Positions 1 through 10,332 of a stretch of DNA of 64,000 nt are shown piece by piece; within the stretch, counting starts at the first letter, position 1; each line of letters begins with the position of its first letter. The DNA lies in the NCBI GenBank assembly GCA_038025085.1, contig CM076147.1, positions 10,698,001 through 10,762,000 on the forward strand. Direction: 5' to 3'. The notes under the pieces were generated by a model that had not been told where the DNA came from, did not search any database, and worked only from the letters and a program-made list of their open reading frames with translations. This DNA comes from Tetragonia tetragonoides (lineage: Eukaryota; Streptophyta; Magnoliopsida; Caryophyllales; Aizoaceae). A program made the translations under genes and the position numbers.

Positions 1-1067
1 TTTCCCTCTGCAGTTCCTTAGTACCTACTGGACCTTCCTCACTAAGTTAAACTTGTTTATGTGCAACCCCAGCCAGTGAAGAATGGACCAGACATACACT
101 ATAAACAAGAGAATGATGAGTAAGTATACAAAATTATGAAACTATACCTGAAGATCTTTCTCTTTATTTTCCAGTTTCCAAGAACATTTCCAGATTCTCC
201 CTTTATGAAAAAAAAAATTTAAGTAAAAAAAACAAAGCACCTACTATGCAAATTTCCACCAAAATTGAACAAATCACATTTTCAGCCAGGTTGTTAAACC
301 CAATCAAAGCAGAGAAACCCATCAAATCTCGGAGACCTCGAAACAACAACAGTGTCTTTGCCTTTCGAAAATTGACGAAATTCTAGCTCAATCAAGCCCC
401 AAACTACTAAACATTACTCAAGTAAGTACATTCAATTAGTCAATACGGGGCGCTGAATCAGAGAACAAACATAGCACAACAAATGCTAGAGGCTCTCAAA
501 TAGTAAGTTAAGTTATTACTCTAAAGGGGTATAGCAATCCATTGTAGATGAGAAATCAGTTCAAAAATGAAGCCACAAAATATTTCATCAATGTAATAAT
601 TAAAATAAATCTGTTAGAGAAAAGAAATTATCAGCATTTAAAGAAATCAGTAAAGACTAAAGAGTAGTTAGCAGCACCTTACCAAATATCGAGTAGGTTC
701 TATTCCAAAGCCTAAAATCAATTAAAGTTTAAGTTTGTAGCATAATTAAATGTCCAATTTACATCTCCTACATAAAAATTAATCATTCGCAATTATAATT
801 CTAACGTAAACTTGGAAAGTATATTTACTAAAAAGTGAAAAGCATATTCTGAATAGGTAAGCTTTTCCTGAAAGCATATTCAGTGGCACTCATTGTATTT
901 TGTTGCTCTTTTTTTTTTTATTTAAGACATGGGTATCCAAGCTTTGCTCCTGCATATGTCCATAAGACCATTGGCCTAAAGTAATTTACAAAAGAATTCA
1001 TCAGAAATCAAAATATGAGTAAATAATTTACAGAATCTTAATAAGCTCAACCATTCATAAAAATAAC
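1..1067. other. window edge, no confident gene
   Basis: AT-rich sequence without a convincing reading frame. On the minus strand a few short stretches are bounded by GT/AG-like signals, for example around 665-700 and 130-180. They could be small exons of a gene running off the left edge, but none encodes a recognisable domain. I cannot assign a function. Confidence 0.3.
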
Positions 1068-1362
1068 GTTCCGTTTGATTCACCTGGATAAAACTGATCT
1101 GAACTGAACTGAACTGATCTGAGCTGAACTGAACTAAATTGATTTTTGAAATTTGACCGTTAACCATTTAAAATTTGTCCAAACATAGTCAATATTGGAC
1201 TCATTTGAAAGTATGCTTTGAGATCTTTCCAATGACATAATTATCATCATGAAATTATTTTGGAATAAAAAGTTGTATGAGTGCTAAAGTTATGCATGAA
1301 CTGCACTGGACTGGACTGAACTGAACTTAATTTAAGTAAAATTAAGGTGAATCAAACAGAGC
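1068..1362. mobile_element. MITE with GTTTGATTCACCT inverted ends
   Basis: The ends are inverted: GTTTGATTCACCT near the left edge and AGGTGAATCAAAC near the right edge are perfect reverse complements. The interior carries a degenerate CTGAACTGAA repeat at about 1090-1140 and again at 1300-1330. A related copy lies at about 27241-27440. There is no coding capacity, so it is a non-autonomous element. No clean target-site duplication was found, so the superfamily is left open and the outer limits are good to a few bases. Confidence 0.7.
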
Positions 1363-1516
1363 CTAAAGGCAGGAGAACTACTTGAAAGTTGAAACCTGAC
1401 GCAGATGAAATTTTCTTAAAATATATATTCATAAGTACGATTGTTTTTGCCTGCAACAAACGAAATCAAAATAATCTACATATGTTATGATTGACATGCA
1501 AGACCATCAATGAAGG

Positions 1517-1520
<4 letters not shown>

Positions 1521-1548
<28 letters not shown>
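1521..1548. repeat. (GA)14 microsatellite
   Basis: Uninterrupted GA dinucleotide run. It lies just downstream, in minus-strand sense, of the possible first exon at 1553-1613, so it could sit in an intron. Confidence 0.95.
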
Positions 1549-1550
<2 letters not shown>

Positions 1551-1552
1551 TA

Positions 1553-1613
1553 CCTTTCAATTTCGTCTTTTTTTTCATTTGCTTATTAACTGGTCGTTGT
1601 TGGGTCCTTGCCA
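1553..1613 (-). CDS. possible first coding exon of a minus-strand gene
   Basis: On the minus strand an ATG in good context (TTTTCATGGC) opens a basic peptide starting MARTQQRPVNKQMKKKTKLK and runs into a GGTACAT donor-like site. Just upstream of the ATG is an acceptor-like TTAATAG, which would fit a spliced 5' UTR, and a G-box lies about 550 bp further upstream. I do not recognise the peptide. The remaining exons would lie left of 1520 and partly beyond the window. This is an inference from splice-like signals only. Confidence 0.2.
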
Positions 1614-2160
1614 TGAAAATTCCTATTAATGAGAAAAGAACCCGATCAGGTTTCAATTGATGGCTGTTGGAGATTGAAGTCACTCAGAAGCACACCAAAA
1701 AAACAAAAAAGGACAGATCGAAGAATGTAATAGTAATTACAATCCAACAATATAGAAAAAGTGATTGAGGCCACTTAGTAACGCACATAACATAGATCGA
1801 GCCCAGAAAATGAAAGAGCAAGAGATGAATTTTCGATTCCAAATAATAAAGGCCAAAGAATTCGAAAAATGAACAAAAGGTTGAACAGAGAAATTGAGAA
1901 AGGGTTGATAATCTATTATGGAGAAATAAGTCTTGGTTGTCTTCAATCGAAGAGTAACAGATGAAAGTTTTGAGAAGTTTAAATTTGACCCTATATTCTT
2001 GAAATTAATTACCCCCCTTTGGCTATTGGCCATTGCACTTCCAAAAAAGAAAGGTCCAGAGAATTGACGGAATACTCAGAGAAACAGAAATTGGATCAGT
2101 ACGCGTAAGTCACTTGCAGAAGAAAGGTGTTTTGGGCGGGAAAAAAATGTATAAGAGGCT

Positions 2161-2170
2161 GCCACGTGGC
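2161..2170. promoter_or_regulatory. G-box palindrome GCCACGTGGC
   Basis: A perfect 10-bp palindrome with the CACGTG core, a known binding site of plant bZIP and bHLH factors. It lies upstream of the possible minus-strand exon at 1553-1613. A chance occurrence cannot be excluded. Confidence 0.3.
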
Positions 2171-2224
2171 CTAGTGGCTTTTGCTTTAGTATATTTTAAT
2201 AATTTAAAGATGGATGAGATAAGG

Positions 2225-2917
2225 TTGGGTGAGCGCAACCTGGTATCCACCGGTTATTGCACTACCCAGAATTGGAATTGGATCCACCGGTTTCTAATTT
2301 GTAGAAATTGGAATTTGAATTGATTGCACCGGTTCCTAAATATTAGAAATTGGAATTTGATCCACCGGGTACCCACTGACTCCTGGGTACCCAAGTCCGC
2401 ATTAAATTCAAATAAATTTTCTTATTTATTAAATCAAATAAATGTATATTTTAATAATAAAAACCAGCAATAAAAAAATTACACTAATAAATATTAGTTT
2501 TCAAAAATACCGCAAACATAAAATCAAATACTACAATCAAAATACTTAACATTGCAAATCGAAATTTAAATAACGTATACAATTATTTAATTATTAATAT
2601 TACAAATACAATCACTAAAAACATTAAAATTACAAATGGAAAATTTTAAACTACTAACCTTACTAGACATCACCATTCTTTATTTCTAACAAAGGAAAAA
2701 AGTCATTTAATTTTTTTTACACTGAGTACCCAACCGGTTCCGGTTCCCAAAAGTCAGGAATTGGAATTGGTTGGTACTGGTTCCTATTTTTGGGAATTGG
2801 GATTGGAATTGGTTAGACCGGTTCCGGTTCTGAAACCACCGGTTTCGGTTTCGGAACCACTGGTTCCTAACCAATTCCAGTTCCGGTACTGGGTACCCGG
2901 AATTTCTACTCAACCCT
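2225..2917. mobile_element. non-autonomous hAT element with 8-bp TSD
   Basis: The element is flanked by a perfect 8-bp duplication AGATAAGG (2217-2224 and 2918-2925), the TSD length of hAT transposons. The ends are imperfectly inverted: TTGGGTGAG on the left, and CTCAACCCT on the right, which reads AGGGTTGAG in reverse. The interior is full of CCGGTTCC / GGAATTGG motifs and has no transposase. Short frames inside it are products of these repeats. Confidence 0.82.
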
Positions 2918-2925
2918 AGATAAGG

Positions 2926-3438
2926 TTGAAGATGAGGTAAAAATAGAAAAAACAAAATTAAATAAAAAACAAATAAAAAAGAAATAAAAAAAACGGGGGG
3001 GGGAATCTTTTTTTTCTTTTTTATTTTTCTTCTTCTTTTTCGATTGTGAGGAGAGTAAATTTTTTTTTATTATTTTATTTTTTGGGTGGGGGGTTAATTT
3101 ATGAAAAAGGGGAGGGTATGTTGGTAATTCTACTTATCACCATTGTCTTTAGCTATTGGATGGGAATATAGGAATATTGTGATGATGTCATGCATGACAT
3201 CATAATTCCATTCCTTATTTATTTTTGTGTTTTCTCTTTTATGCTCTTTTTTGGATTTTTGCTTTATTTTCTATTTTGGGCTTTGGGCTTGGCTTTTCTA
3301 ATGGGTTGGGTCACCTAATAGACCTTAAATTCCCTCTTATCCCAAATGATTTATTTTAATTAGGATAATTACAGTTAATACTAATATTAACTGTAGTGAT
3401 TATTTAAAAGAAATACGAGTCAAAATTCGGCGTCTACA
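2926..3438 (-). repeat. probable truncated LTR starting TGTAGACGCC
   Basis: Read on the minus strand, this stretch begins at 3438 with TGTAGACGCC, the same first ten bases as the Tat LTR at 22522. It contains an inverted repeat around GATGATGTCATGCATGACATCATA (about 3180-3203), in a position resembling the hairpin of the Tat LTR. The other LTR end was not found and the remainder is A/T-rich low complexity, so the lower limit is arbitrary. It interrupts the LINE ORF1 remnant: the stop of that frame lies within TGTAGACGCC. Confidence 0.35.
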
Positions 3439-4634
3439 CCTTGCTTTGCTGAGCACCTACTGAAACTGAGGCAACTGGTGCTGTGACCTCAGGTTCCTTA
3501 GGCTCAGAGTTTTGACTGGTGACAGCTATAGTAGCATCAGTAGCTTGGCTAGTTTTAGCCACCCAGACCTTCTTATGTTTTTTCCTGCATACATCTTCCA
3601 TAAGACCATATTGCTTGTACTGTTTGCAAGTCACAGGTTTCCACTCATACTTCAATCGTTCCTCAGTTATAGTACCTTTCTCAGTTCTTATATGGACTAT
3701 TTCAGGCATTTCAGAATCCATTTTTCACCTTAATGAGCATTATGGCATAGTTTACCTCTCGTTTTTGCTCAGTATTCTTATCTACCATTAGAGGGTTCCC
3801 TATCAAACTTCCAATTTTGCTTAAGCCTGGGGCACTCCAATATTTCACATCCAAACCCAATAGTCGAACCCAAACTGGTACTGAATTCACCTCTTTCTTA
3901 GATAGGTCAAGAGTTTCAGACCAGGGTCTCACCATTACAAGTTTATTGTCAAAATGGAGTATCCCTACATTTAACACTGCTTCACGACCAGCATCATTAT
4001 GAAATCTTACCAAAGTAATTCAATTCCTCAGCATGAAAATTTTATTAAATCCCATGTTTCCTCCATTCATTCTGAATAAAAGTATTAAGAACCGAGCTAG
4101 GTGGACGAGCTCCAATAACATAAACAGAATGGTCGTGCTGCAATATTGAATTTCAGACAATATATCCTCCCTATTAATGGCACCCACAACAGTATTCCCT
4201 TTAATTTCAGGAGCTATAAATTCCAATTTAAATCCCGCATTGTCAAGCTTCGAAACATCAAAAGAGTCCAAGACTAAAGTAGATTTACCTGACGATTTCG
4301 ACAATTTAGGTTGCTGCAATACCTCCTCTTCTTCAACTTTATCTGCCCAGGAAGCACCAGATTGATGCGCATATTTTGCATGAATCATCTCAATCCATTG
4401 ATTGAGCTTTTCGCGAGCCGCAACCATCTCACTAACATCTTTCTGATTCAAATTCCCAACGTTTGCGTTTCTGGTATTATCCAGCTCCTGATTAAGATTT
4501 TGTGCTACATTCAAACGATTAGGCAAATTAGGGCTCCCCATTACTGATGGATTATTTGAGTGTTTTCCTGCATTTAACTTCTGTTTGTCAAGCAATTCTT
4601 GATATCTAATGGCAGCTCTAGTAGCTCTCGTCAT
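3439..4634 (-). pseudogene. LINE ORF1 remnant (DUF4283 plus zinc knuckle)
   Basis: Minus-strand remnant of the first ORF of a plant L1-type LINE, the nucleic-acid-binding Gag-like protein. It starts at 4634 with MTRATRAAIRYQELL. A DUF4283-like stretch follows (4013-3711, with VPVWVRLLGLDVKYWS and a K-I-G-x-L-I-G-x-P element), then a decayed CCHC knuckle (CKQYKQYGLMEDVC, where one Cys and the His are lost). The frame is broken near 4020 and again near 3715, and it ends at a TAG formed by the adjoining LTR-like sequence. No endonuclease or reverse transcriptase follows it, so only ORF1 survives here. The LINE ORF2 at 51577-54312 is a separate copy. Confidence 0.72.
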
Positions 4635-4844
4635 ACCCGGAGCACGATAGCTAACGTGAACCTAGAGAGATTCTAGAGAGAGAAAACATTGGGCTATCTT
4701 TTCAAGAATGCAATATTTTTTAATGCTCCTACTTTATTGCTCTACTTTCTCTGATTTATATCAAGTGGTTTAAGAGTAACAAAGTTACTACTTTGCTGAA
4801 GCATTCATGCGCCCATTATTCCATCCTTTTTTCAATGCACATTT
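4635..4844 (-). other. probable 5' UTR of the LINE ORF1 remnant
   Basis: Upstream, in minus-strand sense, of the ORF1 start. It contains AGAGAGATTCTAGAGAGAG-type sequence and no coding frame. It ends at the Tat LTR boundary, with target-site bases CATTT at 4840-4844. Confidence 0.4.
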
Positions 4845-6099
4845 TGTAAGGACCGGGATTTCTACCTGCTCCACGGAGTGCGTCCTTATAGAAAATTTGT
4901 AAGTTGGGGGTTTAGATAAGTTCAAGGGACCATCGAGTTAGAAAAGAATTTGTAAAGACTTGAATTGAATAAAAATCATAAAAGAGGTCACAAATCTGCT
5001 ATCGGCGTTTTATCGAAGGGACAAACCGAAGGGACAATCCGATAGTGTGATAGGTGAACTGATCATGTTTTTAGAAAGACTCCCGCTCATATAGAACATA
5101 TGAGTACCCAAGAATAAAGGGTTCAGGGGCGAAGCTACGAGGTGGAAAGGTGTTAGGCACCTAACTTACCCATATTATGACGGCCTCTACTAACTCAAGT
5201 TTGCTTAATAATTTAAAGACATGATTCACAAACAAAATCGGATTAACAACCTAGAGTTAAACTATTAATTGGTTCATCACAAGCATCACAAAATTTATTT
5301 TTAACCCTTATTTAGACATGCATTCGTTTGACAAGTTGAGCAGCACAACGACTATACAGACAATATTTAGGAAGCGATAAAAACGTTATACTAGCATGAT
5401 ATCTACATTATGACTACTAGAAAATAAACAATTAGGCAATTAAATTAATTTGAGCCCTCATGAGTTAGTACCTGAACTGTAGGCTATTTTTGACAAGAAT
5501 AGTAAAAGACAAGATCTCAAATTTTGGAAGAAAGAGGGGAAAGCTTGGTGTCAATATAGAGGTTGTCAACTATAGACTGTGTGTTTTGAACTGAGGGAGG
5601 AGGGTCGTATTGATAGGCGTGGGGAAGTAGGGCTGGACGGCTGAAGAGAACCAAAAATTGGAATTGGGCTTGAAAAAAAAGTCGGGCAAGAGACTGTGTG
5701 AGCGCCGCTAGCGGCCCTGGGTTTTATCCCAGGGCCGCTGACGGCTGTCAGCTGCCAGCTGGATGTCGTCATTGACGACATCCAGTCTATTTTTATTTAC
5801 CCGAGGAATTTTAGTATTCCAATAAATATAAAAAGACCGTTTTACCCTTGGACGGTAAAAGACGGTTCTACCCCTGAATCGCAACTTGGCGACCGGGAGT
5901 CGGAAAGAGGCATGAGAGGTGTCGTTGGAAAACTCTTGAACGGGGCTTTTGAATGGGATTGGAATGAATGAGTGTTTAGGGGAAAAACCTGAGACCTTAT
6001 CTTAACTTAAAAGAAAAAATAGCGTTCAAGTTTATAAATTACTCCTTTCATCATCGGGCTTTTGCGGAGAAATCTGAAGGTGCATTTTTGGCATCTACA
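4845..6099 (-). repeat. 3' LTR of the Tat element
   Basis: This 1255-bp repeat is closely similar to 21237-22522. The right copy is longer mainly through a duplicated CCTTATTTAGACATGCA-like segment near 21705-21735. In element orientation the LTR begins TGTAGATGCC (6099) and ends GGTCCTTACA (4845). It contains a GC-rich palindrome cluster at 5704-5785 in otherwise AT-rich DNA. Confidence 0.92.
5704..5785. promoter_or_regulatory. three-palindrome cluster in the LTR
   Basis: Three inverted repeats lie in 82 bp. (1) GCCGCTAGCGGC at 5704-5715. (2) A stem with 12-bp perfect arms, AGCGGCCCTGGG (5710-5721) and CCCAGGGCCGCT (5728-5739), with a 6-base loop. (3) A stem with 12-bp perfect arms, CTGGATGTCGTC (5759-5770) and GACGACATCCAG (5774-5785), with a 3-base loop. 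The other LTR keeps the first perfectly (22125-22136) and the other two with a few changes. The function is unknown; an RNA stem-loop or a protein-binding site are both possible. Confidence 0.7.
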
Positions 6100-6113
6100 G
6101 AAGCCCCCACTTT
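6100..6113 (-). other. polypurine tract of the Tat element
   Basis: In minus sense AAAGTGGGGGCTTC directly precedes the 3' LTR start TGTAGATGCC. This is the expected place and composition for priming plus-strand DNA synthesis. The G-run form is typical of Tat/Ogre elements as I know them. Confidence 0.75.
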
Positions 6114-6571
6114 GATCGTGCTTGAGTAAAACCGAAGATCAAAGTATTCCGAATGTGACATGCAGGATGCTGATGTACACACGGTGTGTGAGAGTGTACA
6201 GTATGTATGCATATGAAGACAAACCTGAGTTGGGACATCCTCGAAGCGTGCTAAAATTTCATCTCTGTGAAAACAAGAGAAAATAAAGGTTATGGTAGTT
6301 GGATACAACACCGCTCGTAGATGGTCTAAACGTCTGCTAGGGACCTGTATTCAGAGTGAATGAAAAGGTTTGTAATACTTTGAGAATGATCAACGCAGAG
6401 TGCTTCGACAAACAGTGACTAAACATCGTTCGGCGGGTGTCGAGATTCCATCCCTGTATGAGAAACGAAAAAGTCGACGAGACAGCGCGATCAAAATGAT
6501 AGCTGTAAAATGGTTAAAACATATAAACAGTTTAAATGCAATAGCTTAAGCAATCATTGACTGAAACATAT
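6114..6571 (-). other. 3' untranslated part of the Tat element
   Basis: No coding frame is supported. Its right end (about 6520-6566) carries GCAATAGCTTAAGCAATCAT, a partial copy of the 64-bp repeat that resumes at 10333. The nested gag-only element therefore inserted into that tandem array. Confidence 0.6.
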
Positions 6572-7446
6572 TGATGCGTTAGCAAAACTGAAGGTTTTAG
6601 CTAGTTTTCGAACAAGGGATGTTTTGATAATATTTTGTTTGTTTTGTGATTAATAAAGATTCAAAACGAAGTAAATGGAATGAAAAATAAGAAGAGGGAG
6701 GATAGATAGCACCACCACCAGGACTATAAAAGATTTAACCACCAAGTCAAGGCTAAAGGATACTACTTGTTTCACCAAATATCCCTAAGGACATTATAAA
6801 GAACAACAAGGTTTGTAAGCAAAAGGCAACAACCATTTCATATTCTCATTCAGCATCCAGTGCCTTTTACATCAGCTGTTCTTACATATTTATAGGGGTC
6901 ACAAATGTGCCCTAATACCCTAAGAATACTCTAGAAAGGGTGAGTTGTCCAAGAGTAGTGCCCAAGCAAAATGAAACTTCAGTATTTTGCCCAGAAATGA
7001 GCCAAATACGTGCAGTACAATTTGGAGCGCATTTCCTTGCGTTTTGGACCACTTGACAGCTGTTGCTTGTCCTTGCATAAGGACAAACGTGGGTGAGCTG
7101 TAAGGAGCCTCATTCTTCATCCTTACCTGCCCCATGTGCTCTTAGGTGCGCCTTACTCAGCAACTACTTAGGGAATTCAAATAACAACTAATTACATTTG
7201 TTAATTATGCTAATTACATGCAGGGTGCACTATAACTAACACTAATCACAAATGCTTATTTGTACGGATTAATCTCGTACGGACATAACCTAAATTAAGT
7301 GGCCAAAAGGACATTAGGCCCCTAGGACCATTAATGAAGGCACCATGTACTAAAAGAGTGCCATAGAACATGATAAAATCATTGATGGACCAAGAACAGA
7401 TTGTATGGCACTTAAGTGAAGAGAGGAGCTTGATGCCAACGCATCA
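6572..7446 (-). repeat. 3' LTR of the nested gag-only element
   Basis: Direct repeat of 9440-10314 with the ends TGATGCGTT / AACGCATCA. In minus sense the gag-like ORF runs across its boundary and ends at 7350, about 97 bp inside this LTR. Confidence 0.95.
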
Positions 7447-8513
7447 TACACCCGGTGTTGTTTAGGACTTGCCCTCAAGTCCTGGAAGTAGAAACCTTTC
7501 CAAGGTAGCTCAATGAAGTATCTGCTGAATTTTCCACCCCGAACACGGCCTCTAATCCAAGCCCCAATTGATCTCGTCACATCTTTGCAATGTAGCTTCA
7601 TTTGCTCCTCAAAGAACAATGGCATGATTGTATCTATCCCCACTCTAGGAAAGTGATTAAAATCCGTCCAATCTGATTTGTACCTTCGAGGTACACACTC
7701 AAACAAAGAGAAGTTCAATTGTTTGATCATTTCAGAACAAGAAGAAGATAATAAGCAAGGTAATATTCTTTTGAGCTTAAGATCTTGAAACGGCTCTTTC
7801 ATGATGCACATGCTGATTTCTTCATTTTGGGGTTGTTCATTGACAGTAAAAGAATTATAGGAGCCATTGTGACCTTTCACGAGGGGTTGTCTAACAATTT
7901 CTTCTACCACCTGTTTGCTTGGGGTTTCACATTGAGAAGTAACAAAGGCGCTTGTCTTAGCTGTTGCTTGCATAACCTCATGACAAACGATAATTATATC
8001 ACTAGAGGGTTGTAACTCTTGTTCAAGAGCTGCTGATTCAAGAACAATTTCGAACCTGCCCTTGTCTTCCTCTTGAGCTAAAGTTGGCTCTTCAAATGTT
8101 TCTCCAATCATTCGCCATTCCTCTAGGCTCACAATTGTGGGGGCTTCATTTTCACGAGCTTTCATGTTAGCCACATGCTCATGGCTGTGTGGAGTGTAAA
8201 AAGCTCGTGACGTGAACTTTGGCACAAACTTTCTAATGAGTTCTTCTCTCATCTCACCCCAGCTTTGTATTTTCCCCTTTCCAATCCTTCTTCTTCTGAT
8301 TTCTAAGAGTTCCCACCAAATCAAAGCATCACAATCGAAAGAACTCGTCACAAGTTCTATTTTCTTGCGATTAGAAAACTCCAAGACTTTAAACCATTCG
8401 TCCACCGTCTCAAGCCACGTATAAAAATCTTCAGAATAGAGGAACCCACCAAATTTAGGAAAGTCAATCTCTAAATCATCATCATTATACTTGGTATCAT
8501 AAAGACGAGGCAT
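7350..8513 (-). CDS. Gag-like protein of the nested element (387 aa)
   Basis: An uninterrupted minus-strand ORF of 387 codons, from MPRLYDTKYNDDDLEIDFPK to a stop inside the 3' LTR. Residues about 15-105 match the Ty3/gypsy retrotrans_gag pattern: an I-D-F-P-K-F-x-G opening, then FYTWLETVDEWFKVLEF, ALIWWELLEIRRRR and a R-K-F-V-P-K-F end. There is no CCHC knuckle, protease DSG or RT motif. The C-terminal third (WKGFYFQDLRASPKQHR) overlaps the end of the internal region. In plant gypsy elements this segment is usually untranslated sequence or the polyprotein end, so an internal deletion probably joined gag to the tail. It likely forms particles filled by a helper element's enzymes. The ATG at 8513 precedes the whole Gag core. 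Confidence 0.75.
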   Translation of the reverse strand: MPRLYDTKYNDDDLEIDFPKFGGFLYSEDFYTWLETVDEWFKVLEFSNRKKIELVTSSFDCDALIWWELLEIRRRRIGKGKIQSWGEMREELIRKFVPKFTSRAFYTPHSHEHVANMKARENEAPTIVSLEEWRMIGETFEEPTLAQEEDKGRFEIVLESAALEQELQPSSDIIIVCHEVMQATAKTSAFVTSQCETPSKQVVEEIVRQPLVKGHNGSYNSFTVNEQPQNEEISMCIMKEPFQDLKLKRILPCLLSSSCSEMIKQLNFSLFECVPRRYKSDWTDFNHFPRVGIDTIMPLFFEEQMKLHCKDVTRSIGAWIRGRVRGGKFSRYFIELPWKGFYFQDLRASPKQHRVYDALASSSSLHLSAIQSVLGPSMILSCSMALF

Positions 8514-9439
8514 TTTGTGGAGTTAGGTTGTGTTTGAGTTCGGATGGTGTTTGGGTTGTTTTTGGGTTCTTTGTGGACTTTGTGTTGTGGAATGACGGGA
8601 TAAGACAATCAAATGCAATGAATACTCAAAACTATCCAATAATTCAACACCCAATTCCAGTTTCAACAAAGATCCATAAGAGAACAAACGCCAATTACAA
8701 CAGCTCAACTTCAAACACAACAATTCCAAATTTTGCACGTACACGAACAGCTCAACAAATCTCAAACTTTCTCACATACATGGGGGAATAAACCAGATAT
8801 CTACCAAGATAACTTTGTAGTATAAGGTCTTAGGAGTCTACAGGACCAAGAAAGGCATAAAATGGATCTCTAGATCTTGAGATATTAACAAAATGCCAAA
8901 ATGACTCCTGGTTGTATTTCAGCAAGACCAACAAAATGTTTGAGCACAAATGAAGGCCAAAGACTCAACCTTTCAACTGCAAACCACTTGGATAACAACG
9001 ATAGAACCCCAAATAAGATAACCAGTTAGAAATCCCTCAAGGTTCACCACAAATATGCAGGTAAAATCCAGAACAAACAAGCAACACAACAAACAAGATC
9101 CTAGTTCATGCTCAGCACATATAGCAACTTCTCACAATAAACTACTCCAACCCACAACGATTTAAGCAAAACCACCAAGATATTCCGAAAGATAAATGTC
9201 TGAGGAACTCAGAAAAGTATCAAAGTTGACACCTTTACCTTTTGAAACGCCTCCAAAAACAAAGATCCTCAGCTTGGTCCCAATCGCACGTCCAGCAGGA
9301 GTCACCGAGGGAAAATGCTTACTTGAGTACCCAAATCTCAACCTTTTTCCTTGAAACAAAAACAAGGTGAAAGAGGACTCTTCAATGAAGAAAAACCTCT
9401 GAATTAACGAGCTAAGAAAACCAAAGCTCTGATACCAAC
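8514..9439 (-). other. leader of the nested element
   Basis: Untranslated leader between the primer-binding site and the gag-like ORF, in minus sense. No other convincing frame is seen. Confidence 0.6.
9426..9437 (-). other. primer-binding site of the nested element (initiator tRNA-Met)
   Basis: In minus sense TGGTATCAGAGC starts two bases inside the right LTR border. It matches the standard complement of the plant initiator tRNA-Met 3' end, and it fixes the orientation of the element. Confidence 0.92.
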
Positions 9440-10314
9440 TGATGCGTTAGCAAAACTGAAGCTTTTAGCTCGTTTTCGAACAATGGATGTTTTGATAATA
9501 TTTTGTTTGTTTTGTGATTAATAAAGATTCAAAACGAAGTAAATGGAATGAAAAATAAGAAGAGGGAGGATAGATAGCACCACCACCAGGACTATAAAGG
9601 ATTTAACCACCAAGTCAAGGGTAAAGGATACTACTTGTTTCACCAAATATCCCTAAGGACATTATAAAGAACAACAAGGTTTGTAAGCAAAAGGCAACAG
9701 CCATTTCATATTCTCATTCAGCATCCAGTGCCTTTTACATCAACTGTTCTTACATATTTATAGGGGTCACAAATGTGCCCTAATACCCTAAGAATACTCT
9801 AGAAAGGGTGAGTTGTCCAAGAGTAGTGCCCAAGCAAAATAAAACTTCAGTATTTTGCCCAAAAATGAGCCAAATACGTGCAGTATAATTTGGAGCGCAT
9901 TTCCTTCCGTTTTGGACCACTTGACAGCTGTTGCTTGTCCTTGCATAAGGACAAACGTGGGTGAGCTGTAAGGAGCCTCATTCTTCATCCTTACCTGCCC
10001 CATGTGCTCTTAGGCGCGCCTTACTCAGCAACTACTTAGGGAATTCAAATAACAACTAATTACATTTGTTAATTATGCTAATTACATGCAGGGTGCACTA
10101 TAACTAACACTAATCACAAATGCTTATTTGTACGGATTAATCTCGCACGGACATAACCTAGAATAAGTGGCCAAAAGGACATTAGGCCCCTAGGACCATT
10201 AATGAAGGCACCATGTACTAAAAGAGTGCCATAGAACATCATAAAATCATTGATGGACCAAGAACAGATTGTATGGCACTTAAGTGAAGAGAGGAGCTTG
10301 ATGCCAACGCATCA
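9440..10314 (-). repeat. 5' LTR of the nested gag-only element
   Basis: Partner of 6572-7446, the same length, followed directly by the TSD CATAT. Confidence 0.95.
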
Positions 10315-10332
10315 CATATAAAAAAGTAATGG

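Larger units (their letters stand above)
6572..10314 (-). mobile_element. nested gag-only LTR element (TR-GAG type)
   Basis: Two LTRs of identical length (875 bp; 6572-7446 and 9440-10314) begin TGATGCGTTAG and end CAACGCATCA. They are flanked by a perfect 5-bp TSD CATAT (6567-6571 and 10315-10319). By eye I count about 16 substitutions between them (about 1.8%), so the insertion is fairly young. The internal region is under 2 kb and holds only one gag-like ORF; there is no protease, RT or integrase. The minus orientation follows from the primer-binding site next to the right LTR. It is a non-autonomous Ty3/gypsy derivative that would depend on another element's enzymes. Confidence 0.93.
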
